From NCBI RefSeq assembly GCF_000332515.2, contig NZ_AOGZ02000016.1, positions 124,001 through 188,000 on the forward strand: a stretch of DNA of 64,000 nt. Reading direction: 5' to 3'. Every line of letters begins with the position of its first letter. Within the stretch, counting starts at the first letter, position 1. Shown here piece after piece: positions 29,192 to 36,212 of this stretch. Under the pieces are notes generated by a model. The model did not search any database. It worked only from the letters and a program-made list of their open reading frames with translations, and had not been told where the DNA came from. A program made the translations under genes and the position numbers. The stretch comes from Leptospira wolbachii serovar Codice str. CDC. GTDB lineage: Bacteria; Spirochaetota; Leptospiria; Leptospirales; Leptospiraceae.

Positions 29192-30442
29192 TCAGGGTTC
29201 AGAGATATCTAAAATTTCATCCGTTTGACTCGAAATTTCCCGCAATTGCCCCTTCATCTTATAGGTGATTTGTAAAATCCCTTGCTGCTCTTTGCGAATT
29301 TTCTCACATTCCTGATGGATTGTCTCTGACAGGTCTTTAATGTTTTCTAAATTTGTATGTATGGTTACAATTTCACCATACACTTCACCTGATGTATCTC
29401 TTACTCTTTCTGCAACATCATCAAGTGTTTTAGCTTTCGAAAGGATGGCTCCACCTCTTGATTTCAATTCTTGAATGGATTGAATCACTTCAGCAATGGT
29501 GCCGTGAACAATATGAATTTCATCTGCAATGAATTGAAAGGCACTCCCAGATTCAATGCCCAATTTCTCTGCTTTTCCATAATCATTCACGTTTTCTTTG
29601 AGTATCTTTGTGATTTGTCTAGCGTTGTTTGCAGTCATTGTAGATAATTTCCCAATTTCATCCGCTATGACAGTGAATCCCTTTCCTTCTGAACCAGAGT
29701 GGGTTGCTTCGATTGCAGCATTGATTGCAAGGAGGTTTGTTTCCTTTGAGACTCCGTTGATTAAATCAATGAGTTTCAAAATGTTCCCTGAAGATTCACT
29801 AAACTTTTTAATAGTTTTATTTGTATCCCCTACCTTAATTCGTCCGTCCTTACTTAAAAAAACTAAATTCTCCATAGTATCATTTCTACTTTGGATCTCT
29901 GCGATGACAATATTTACAATATCAAACATAATATCGATTTCTTCTGAAGTTTTCCCCACTGCTTCCATAAGTTTTACTTCTTCTGTTGCCAGCTGTGATA
30001 CAATTTGATAAACGCGGTCAATGTCCAGACCCGCAGTATGAATTTTTCCATTTAGATCAGCGATATGTGCACTGATTTCGTCCATTCGTTTGTTGAGGGA
30101 AGAACAGTGTTGTAATAAGGAATCTGAATATTCATGGATATCGATCCCTAATCCAGAAAGCAAAAGAACGGGATCAGCCGTTTGGGATTTTGACTCTATC
30201 CATAGTTTTACGATTCTGCGTTTTTTATTGAGTAAAAAAAGGTAAAGGATAGTTAAGAGAACTGCTCCGAGAGCAATCAAGATAGGAAACGGAGTGGGGA
30301 TTCTACCAATGAAGGATTGCAGAATGATTGTGATAGTCAATACAACTAGGATTGTTACTAAAAAGTTTTCTAAACGGTTGAGTGGAGGATAAACCTCATA
30401 TTTTTCATTGAGTACTTCATACTTATTTCTATTATTTCCCAT
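29192..30442 (-). CDS. Methyl-accepting chemotaxis protein without a periplasmic sensor domain
   Basis: About 416 residues. Two closely spaced transmembrane helices (about 20-45 and 50-70) are joined by a short loop (IGRIPTPF), leaving no extracellular ligand domain. The cytoplasmic part is one long helical hairpin whose tip NLLAINAAIEATHSGSEGKG marks it as a chemotaxis transducer; it lacks a HAMP domain of normal length and has no CheR pentapeptide at the end (DEILDISEP). It needs a partner for sensing. The divergent neighbour, 75 bp away, starts the operon with the photoactive yellow protein homologue. A GTG at 30460 is an alternative start. Confidence 0.9.
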   Translation of the reverse strand: MGNNRNKYEVLNEKYEVYPPLNRLENFLVTILVVLTITIILQSFIGRIPTPFPILIALGAVLLTILYLFLLNKKRRIVKLWIESKSQTADPVLLLSGLGIDIHEYSDSLLQHCSSLNKRMDEISAHIADLNGKIHTAGLDIDRVYQIVSQLATEEVKLMEAVGKTSEEIDIMFDIVNIVIAEIQSRNDTMENLVFLSKDGRIKVGDTNKTIKKFSESSGNILKLIDLINGVSKETNLLAINAAIEATHSGSEGKGFTVIADEIGKLSTMTANNARQITKILKENVNDYGKAEKLGIESGSAFQFIADEIHIVHGTIAEVIQSIQELKSRGGAILSKAKTLDDVAERVRDTSGEVYGEIVTIHTNLENIKDLSETIHQECEKIRKEQQGILQITYKMKGQLREISSQTDEILDISEP

Positions 30443-30478
30443 TGAGTTATCAAAAATCACTTTTATATACTTTTTTTA

Positions 30479-30498
30479 GAGAAAAACCATTATTTCTC
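30479..30498. promoter_or_regulatory. Palindrome in the divergent MCP/PYP-operon promoter region
   Basis: GAGAAA and TTTCTC separated by 8 bases form a 20-bp imperfect dyad in the 74 bp between the two divergent start codons. It could be an operator controlling both directions, or a chance AT-rich palindrome. Confidence 0.35.
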
Positions 30499-30516
30499 CA
30501 TCTAAACTATTAGACT

Positions 30517-30771
30517 ATGGAATATACAAAGAAGGAACTAGAAGAATACTCTCCACTGGCGGAACTTCTGCAAAACCAAGTGCGTGGTGTAAAAGATGTA
30601 ACTGGTCTCGTTGAAGTGACAAAGAATTTAATCGTACAAATAGAAACTTTGTATGCAGAAAAGGAACTATTGTTTGAAAAAACAAATACAAAATCTATAG
30701 AAGAAGTAATCTTTCTCATTCAAGGAATGGAAGAACAACTGAACTCCCTATATTCAGAACCTGAGACGTAA
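30517..30771 (+). CDS. Small helical protein upstream of the PYP homologue
   Basis: An 84-residue, wholly alpha-helical acidic protein with no cysteines, signal peptide or recognised domain (MEYTKKELEEYSPLAELL...). It opens the operon that contains the photoactive yellow protein homologue 31 bp downstream. No clear ribosome site precedes the ATG. Being cotranscribed with a photoreceptor and divergent to a transducer, it may be a coupling or partner protein, which is speculative. Confidence 0.65.
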   Translation: MEYTKKELEEYSPLAELLQNQVRGVKDVTGLVEVTKNLIVQIETLYAEKELLFEKTNTKSIEEVIFLIQGMEEQLNSLYSEPET

Positions 30772-30802
30772 AAAAATAACACAATTCGATTTGGGAGAAA
30801 TC

Positions 30803-31174
30803 ATGGAAAAAGTAATAGACGCAAAATTTTCTAACAAACTGGGAACGTTAACACAAGCAGAGGCGGATGCAGCTGCCTTCGGAATCGTTAAGGTGGATGG
30901 AAATGGAAAAATCCTATTGTATAACAAATATGAATCGGAACTTTCAAATTTACCTAACGACACAGTGATTGGTAAAAATTTCTTCACTGAGGTTGCCATT
31001 TGTGCAAACAACAGAATTTTTTATGGAAAATTTAAAGAGGGCATGGTCTCTAAAAACTTAGACACGGCTTTTAATTATGTATTCACCTATAGAATGAAAC
31101 CTACCAATGTTCTGATCCATTTGTATTATGATAAAACATCTGATTCCAATTGGATATTTGTTAAATTGAGATAG
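30803..31174 (+). CDS. Photoactive yellow protein (PYP) homologue
   Basis: A 123-residue single PAS-domain protein. Residues essential in Halorhodospira PYP are kept with a constant offset of two: Tyr40 (Y42), Glu44 (E46), Ser48 (T50) and Cys67 (C69, the thioester link to p-coumarate), while Arg52 is replaced by Leu50. The runs VIGKNFF, FYGKFKEG and the C-terminal WIFVK match PYP nearly exactly, as does the length (125 in the reference). I use the ATG at 30803, five bases after GGGAG; an upstream TTG would overlap that site. It should be a cytoplasmic blue-light sensor if loaded with chromophore. A ligase-like gene is convergent 7 bp away. Confidence 0.93.
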   Translation: MEKVIDAKFSNKLGTLTQAEADAAAFGIVKVDGNGKILLYNKYESELSNLPNDTVIGKNFFTEVAICANNRIFYGKFKEGMVSKNLDTAFNYVFTYRMKPTNVLIHLYYDKTSDSNWIFVKLR

Positions 31175-31181
31175 TGAAGTG

Positions 31182-32591
31182 TCATTTGAGTAAATAAAGT
31201 TTTTCTCGAATGTATTCTTCTATCCCAGAAAGGCTCGCGAAGTAACTGGTTTGTTTGTCTTCTTCTGGGATTTTATGTTCTATTTTCTTTTCTAATTTCA
31301 AAATCAAATCCATATATTGAATGGATTCCATCCCATAATCATAAATTAAATGTTTATTTGGTTCTGGTTTTACTCCAAGTATAGATTCTAAAATTGCTAG
31401 AACACTGGAATGAGAATCGTTTGGTTTAGGTGTATTTAAACCTGACTTTTGGTTTTGAATCCTTTCGTACTCGTCATTACAAAGTTTGGTGATGGTGGGG
31501 TAGTCTGGTTTGCCATTCGGAAGTTTTGGTAAGGAAACGTTGGTTAAAATCACCCTTGGGACATGGCTATCTGGCAATTCCCTTCTCAAAATTTGTAAAA
31601 TTTCCGAAGCAGGTAAAGTTCCCGTAGAAAAAAGACCGATGGTTTGTCCAAATCCATCGAAGATGGGAACACATACAAATTCTCCTTCCAGTGAGAGTCC
31701 TAGGATTTCTGATTCAATCCGATCCAAGGAAACTCTTTTCCCATTGTGTTTTATGATCCGATCTTTTCTTCCAAAAAGAAACCACCCAAGCTCAGACCAA
31801 TTTCCTAAATCTCCTGTCGGATAATAAGAATTAGGTGGCAATGTATCTTTGGTCCAAGTTTTGTTTTCCAATAAGAAGGACTGATGGGAAAGAAATGGGC
31901 TCTGGATTTGGAGTTCTGTTTCTTCTAATCCTTCTTCGGATCGAAACTTTGTTTCTAATCCTGGAATAATTTGGAACCTGTTTTGCCTGAGTGGGTCTCT
32001 GTATCCAATCCCACCTGTTTCTGTAGACCCATAGATTTCGAGAACAGAAATCCCTCCTCGGTCTCGCAAAACACGCGATAGAGGAACGGGGAATTTCATC
32101 CCTGAGACTACGGCAAATTCGGGGAGCGATTTACTTTGTGTTAGCGCCGATTGCAACTTAGGAGCCGAGGTGATCCAGAGTTTCCCACTGTCTGAAGATG
32201 AGTTGCACTCGAAAGAGACACCCAACCGTTTGGGTAATAAAAAACCCCAGAGCAATCCATAGAGATGACAGAGGGGGACTTGTACATTGACTTTTTCAGA
32301 CTTCGTATAAAGCGATCGAATTTCAGGATTATTGACCCAATAAGAAATTTCCTGTTCTATCTCGCTCCATTCTTTACATACTATTTTGGGAAGGCCGGTG
32401 GATCCAGAAGTGACAAGACAAAATGACTTGGGTGAAGTCAGCAAGGGGAGAGGGAAGTTGGTTAAATGTTCTTCGAGTTTGGTTCCTTTCCAAAGTGGAT
32501 CGACAAGGATCGGATTTTGAGATTCTAAATCGGATTCAAAATACCCTGAAAGAAAATACTCGTTGTTTGCGAATCGGAGAATAGAGGCCAT
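31182..32591 (-). CDS. AMP-forming acyl/aryl ligase fused to a carrier-protein domain
   Basis: A 469-residue protein. The adenylation part (about 1-370) is short for the family (usually about 500) but keeps LVTSGSTGLPK (ATP loop), EIYGSTETGGIGYR, YPTGDLGNWSELGWFLFGRKD and the C-terminal LPKLPNGKPD with the catalytic lysine. Residues about 395-469 are an acyl-carrier domain with the phosphopantetheine serine in DYGMESIQYMDLILKLE (Ser423). It should activate a carboxylic acid and load its own carrier. Because it is convergent with the PYP homologue, the acid may be p-coumarate; aryl-polyene or lipid precursors are alternatives. Confidence 0.85.
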   Translation of the reverse strand: MASILRFANNEYFLSGYFESDLESQNPILVDPLWKGTKLEEHLTNFPLPLLTSPKSFCLVTSGSTGLPKIVCKEWSEIEQEISYWVNNPEIRSLYTKSEKVNVQVPLCHLYGLLWGFLLPKRLGVSFECNSSSDSGKLWITSAPKLQSALTQSKSLPEFAVVSGMKFPVPLSRVLRDRGGISVLEIYGSTETGGIGYRDPLRQNRFQIIPGLETKFRSEEGLEETELQIQSPFLSHQSFLLENKTWTKDTLPPNSYYPTGDLGNWSELGWFLFGRKDRIIKHNGKRVSLDRIESEILGLSLEGEFVCVPIFDGFGQTIGLFSTGTLPASEILQILRRELPDSHVPRVILTNVSLPKLPNGKPDYPTITKLCNDEYERIQNQKSGLNTPKPNDSHSSVLAILESILGVKPEPNKHLIYDYGMESIQYMDLILKLEKKIEHKIPEEDKQTSYFASLSGIEEYIREKLYLLK

Positions 32592-32652
32592 AAAACAAAA
32601 AATCCTCCCCCCAAAGAATGAAGGAAGGATTTCTTGTAAGGTAGGTGTATAT

Positions 32653-34434
32653 TTAAGCTGCTTGTTGTTTTCCCAAACGTTTTTTCATTAGGAACCCGAG
32701 GGCTGCTCCCACAACAATCAAACTTGCCGAAACTTCAAAAGCGTTTTTGCGAACAGCTTTGAGAAGGTAGGCAGAAAAACCATTGTCAGCATAAAAATCA
32801 CTTACGCGAACTACATACGAAGGACGGTTTGGTGCTGGAATTTGATCTACATGCAAATACCAGTCCTTATGAGCCACACCATTCGAGTGCATCCAAGAAT
32901 TAAAGAAGATATAACCAGAAGTAGAAGGTTTACGAATGTCATCACCTTCTGTTGGGTGGTTAAATACTCCTGGAACAATGATTGCCCAAGGGAATCCATT
33001 TTTATCAATAAAGGAATCTTTTCCCTTACTGTCTTTAAAGTAACCAGGACGATAGATTTGTCTGAACACTCCATCTGTCTTTTGGTTGATGGCAAGGAAG
33101 TAGTTCAAATGTCCACCCACTAGGTTTTTTGTTTCATTCAAATCCACTGGCTCTTCAAATGTAATCGTAACTTGTGCCGTTACACCGCGAACAAAGTCAT
33201 TGATTGTAAAAGTAGATCCTGCTTTCGGAGCATTTTTACTGCCAAAAAGTGTCTTGTCAGAACTTGGAAGAATTAAAACTCCTCGTTTGAGTTGCGCTGT
33301 ATTTAAAGTTCCGCCTGTGCAATCTCCTACAACATTTGCAGTGTACTTCGAGGCAGCAGCACAACCATTCCATGGATTTCCACTTCCGTCTACATAACTC
33401 ACTTGCACTGTAGCATTTGTGGGAACATCCAAAGAAAGTCTGAGTTCATGATTGTATCCTGCACCTTTTGCAACATGTGTATACGTTCCACGAATCACCT
33501 TCACCTTATTTGTTGGAGTTTTGTCCATTTCTGTGCTGAATATTGTCGAGTGGTCATTTAAGTCCGCATCTCCTGCTGATGGATACATATCTTCAAAAGC
33601 AATCGTATATCGACCAGAACGTGCTGTGGTTGCAAGGCTTGGGTCCTCTGGAAATTCATCATGAGCATTCGCAATCCCATCACAATCAGAATCAACCGCT
33701 TGGACACAACCATTCACTGGTTGGAAATTGGTTGTGTCTACATTAACAACGGGAGCCACAACGACAGTTCCTTCCGATCCAGAACCAGTAGATGGTTGTT
33801 GAACAGGAGCCGATCCTGTAATCTCTACCACTTCACCTGTAGTCGGATTCACACCGATGATACTTACTTCGACTGTAGTAACAGTTGGCGGAACACTGAT
33901 AGGGATGGTAACGGATCCATTAGAATCGGTAGTTCCTGTACCCACTACGTTCGGCTCTCCTGTAGTTGTAGTTTCTGTAACGGTTACTGGTGCGTTAGCT
34001 ACTGGCCCCGATTCGTTTCCTACAACAACAGTTACGGGAACAGTAATGTTTGTTTCAAAATTAAAGCTACCACCATTGGTTTGGTCTACCACTACGACTG
34101 TGGTTTCGTTATTGACCGTTGTCGGTGCTGGTGTGGGAGCTGAAGTTACTGGTGCTGCGGGTGCTGAAACTTCAGTTCCTTGTGTGGTTGCTGTTTGGTC
34201 TCCACCTGTGGAACCGCCAGTAGTTTCAGTGGGAGTTGTCACTTGGGTTGGATCTGTGGTTTCTAATCCAACGACTGTAAAAGTACCGTCACCGGTATTT
34301 GCCGCTTCTGCTTTGGTCTCTGTTGAGGACCCATCACCTAATCCCAAAAAAGGGAGAAGTAATAAACCCTTCTTTTTATTGGAACAGTCCAAAATTAAAA
34401 GGGGAATTGATAAAAGAACTAACCATCGTTTCAT
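32653..34434 (-). CDS. LruC-domain lipoprotein
   Basis: A 593-residue exported protein. The signal peptide ends LLILDC (Cys17), a spirochaetal lipobox. A long low-complexity region rich in Thr, Val, Pro and Gly (about 35-230) precedes DSDCDGIANAHDEFPED, a calcium-type loop, and the LruC/DUF4842 domain (about 280-560) with the diagnostic MYPSAGDADLNDHSTIF. Unexpectedly it ends in a hydrophobic helix and basic residues (VSASLIVVGAALGFLMKKRLGKQ), resembling a sorting or membrane-anchor tail. LruC was described as a Leptospira antigen recognised in equine uveitis. Here it is likely a surface protein. Confidence 0.85.
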   Translation of the reverse strand: MKRWLVLLSIPLLILDCSNKKKGLLLLPFLGLGDGSSTETKAEAANTGDGTFTVVGLETTDPTQVTTPTETTGGSTGGDQTATTQGTEVSAPAAPVTSAPTPAPTTVNNETTVVVVDQTNGGSFNFETNITVPVTVVVGNESGPVANAPVTVTETTTTGEPNVVGTGTTDSNGSVTIPISVPPTVTTVEVSIIGVNPTTGEVVEITGSAPVQQPSTGSGSEGTVVVAPVVNVDTTNFQPVNGCVQAVDSDCDGIANAHDEFPEDPSLATTARSGRYTIAFEDMYPSAGDADLNDHSTIFSTEMDKTPTNKVKVIRGTYTHVAKGAGYNHELRLSLDVPTNATVQVSYVDGSGNPWNGCAAASKYTANVVGDCTGGTLNTAQLKRGVLILPSSDKTLFGSKNAPKAGSTFTINDFVRGVTAQVTITFEEPVDLNETKNLVGGHLNYFLAINQKTDGVFRQIYRPGYFKDSKGKDSFIDKNGFPWAIIVPGVFNHPTEGDDIRKPSTSGYIFFNSWMHSNGVAHKDWYLHVDQIPAPNRPSYVVRVSDFYADNGFSAYLLKAVRKNAFEVSASLIVVGAALGFLMKKRLGKQQAA

Positions 34435-34576
34435 ATTGAGATTTCCTACCTGTATAGGGAATTAAACGACAAAATAGTAAAAAAATCAACGGAGAATTGG
34501 AAGAAATTAGGGAAATCCATTGGACATTTGGGTAGAAGTACGAACAGGGGTGTAAAAAAATGAACGAATCCCCAAA

Positions 34577-34600
34577 CAAATCAGACATAAATCTGATTTG
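34577..34600 (-). terminator. Terminator hairpin after menG
   Basis: A 9-bp stem (CAAATCAGA/TCTGATTTG) around a six-base loop, followed on the minus strand by TTT. Confidence 0.6.
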
Positions 34601-34614
34601 CTCTCCATATAACT

Positions 34615-35340
34615 TTAGTTTGTTGCTACGTGAGCCACCGCATTCCCAAAAACAAAATTCTGAAACCGAACCTCTCGGTATCCCAATTCTTTTAAGATAT
34701 TTGCCAAGGTTTCTTGGTCAGGATAAACCTTAGAGGAATGGGGGAGATAATCAAACATCTCATTTTCCTTTCCATAGAGTAAATACCCGAATATTGGAAC
34801 AATTTTGAAAAAATAAAAGTCTGCAAAGAACTTAAGAAATTTTGGTCGCACACGTCCCACATCCAAATTGACAAAAACTCCATCTTTCTTTAACACTCGT
34901 TTGATTTCTAGTAGGCACTTCTTTAGGTCAGAAACATTACGAAGGCCAAATCCCATAGTCACAATATCAAAACTACCATCAGAAAATTGGCTGAGGTCCA
35001 TGGCATCCCCGATGAGGAGTTGGACTCTTGGGTCTTTTGGGATTTTGTGGATGGCAAAGGACAACATCTTTTCGGAAAAATCAAGGCCTACAATTCGTTC
35101 CAATTGCGGTTCTTTCCAGAGCCGAAAGGTTATGTCTCCAGTTCCGCAACATAAGTCTAGGGCAGATTTGGCTTCTGGGACAGATTTTTTGGCCTCTCTG
35201 ACCACCCAATCTTTCCAGATCCGATGTAGGAAAAAACTATTCCAATCATTGAATCTGTCGTAGGCCTTGGCGATTCCATCAAAATTGGTTCTTACATATT
35301 CGGGTTTCTTTTCTTGGGATGGCAGTTGGTATTGGTTCAT
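34615..35340 (-). CDS. menG: Demethylmenaquinone methyltransferase
   Basis: About 241 residues from the methionine in MNQYQLPSQEKK. The class I methyltransferase motifs ALDLCCGTGDITFRL, VGLDFSE and FDIVTMGFGLRNVSDLKK, with the signature YVRTNFDGIAKAYDRFN at the start, are diagnostic of UbiE/MenG. It methylates demethylmenaquinone in the last step of menaquinone synthesis. Longer in-frame starts (35358, 35421) would overlap the divergent ExbB-like gene; I prefer the shorter one, although no start has a clear ribosome site. Confidence 0.92.
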   Translation of the reverse strand: MNQYQLPSQEKKPEYVRTNFDGIAKAYDRFNDWNSFFLHRIWKDWVVREAKKSVPEAKSALDLCCGTGDITFRLWKEPQLERIVGLDFSEKMLSFAIHKIPKDPRVQLLIGDAMDLSQFSDGSFDIVTMGFGLRNVSDLKKCLLEIKRVLKKDGVFVNLDVGRVRPKFLKFFADFYFFKIVPIFGYLLYGKENEMFDYLPHSSKVYPDQETLANILKELGYREVRFQNFVFGNAVAHVATN

Positions 35341-35356
35341 AGAGGTCGATACATCC

Positions 35357-35830
35357 ATGAATTGGACATTTTCAATTCCCGCAATTTTGATTTTTATTCT
35401 TCTTTTTTGTTTTTCACTCACTTCCTTTTATTTTTTCTTTCGAATGATCTTGGGCTTAAGGAAATTGGAAGATCGAAATTTCCGTTCTTCGGTATTTCCC
35501 AAAGAACCAACGGAAGCAGAGGTGGAATTGTTTTTTTCCCCATTGGAAAGAACCATTCGTTGGTTACCAACCATCGCTTCCCTTTCGATGCTTCTCGGAC
35601 TTTTAGGTACTGTTATTGGAATTAACTCTGCTTTTGGTGCCATGGAAGCCCAAGGGAAGGTAAGTTTAGATGTACTCGCTGGTGGAATCAAAGACGCATT
35701 GAATACTACAATTGTTGGTCTTCTGGTAGCAATTCCGTCGTTGTATTTCCACCGATTTGCTGAAAACAAAATTCGATACATTTCGGAACTTATGGTAAAG
35801 GATTTTTCGAAGGTCCATGAAACTCCGTAA
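35357..35830 (+). CDS. exbB: ExbB/TolQ/MotA-family proton-channel protein
   Basis: 157 residues from the ATG at 35357, with GAGG about 11 bases upstream. Three helices are predicted: about 6-28, 77-98 and 118-140. The middle one carries the family core PTIASLSMLLGLLGTVIG, followed by the Thr/Val-rich NTTIVGLLVAIPSLYFHRFAENKI. It forms the inner-membrane proton channel with ExbD and normally energises TonB-dependent transport. The downstream exbD overlaps it by 14 bp. No tonB or receptor gene is visible nearby. Confidence 0.88.
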   Translation: MNWTFSIPAILIFILLFCFSLTSFYFFFRMILGLRKLEDRNFRSSVFPKEPTEAEVELFFSPLERTIRWLPTIASLSMLLGLLGTVIGINSAFGAMEAQGKVSLDVLAGGIKDALNTTIVGLLVAIPSLYFHRFAENKIRYISELMVKDFSKVHETP

Positions 35831-36212
35831 ATCAAATTCGGATTCATCGATTGATATCAGTAGTCTCATCGATGTATTATTTATTTTATTAATCTTTTTA
35901 ATGTTAGCTGTTCGATTTACGGAAACAACATCAACTTTACAACTCGATCTTCCCAAAACACAAACGGAGTCGATTGGGGAAGAGTCTCCCAAGTTTAAAA
36001 TCCAAATCAACCACTTAGGTTTAGTTTTTTTCGATGGGAAAGAAACATCCAAAGATTCACTAACACTCATCATTCCCAAAAATGAGGATGGAAAATCTCC
36101 CATTGTTTTGGAGGTAGATAAGAGAGCTGTATTTGAATCTTTTGTTTTTGTAACGGACTTATTAAAGTCAAAAGGATATCAAAAAGTTGACATCATCACT
36201 CGAAAGGATTAG
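35817..36212 (+). CDS. exbD: ExbD/TolR-family protein
   Basis: A 131-residue protein with one N-terminal membrane helix (about 14-35) carrying the essential aspartate in SSLIDVLFILLIFLML, then a periplasmic domain ending VDIITRKD. The Asp is the proton-carrying residue in ExbD. Translation starts within the end of exbB, which implies coupling. The gene ends 17 bp inside the convergent histidine kinase gene. Confidence 0.88.
   Translation: MKLRKSNSDSSIDISSLIDVLFILLIFLMLAVRFTETTSTLQLDLPKTQTESIGEESPKFKIQINHLGLVFFDGKETSKDSLTLIIPKNEDGKSPIVLEVDKRAVFESFVFVTDLLKSKGYQKVDIITRKD

Noticed and set aside
33857..34465. A 202-codon frame opposite the low-complexity part of the LruC-like gene
   Set aside because: It is Val/Thr-rich because it mirrors the repetitive ACN/GTN codons of the real gene.
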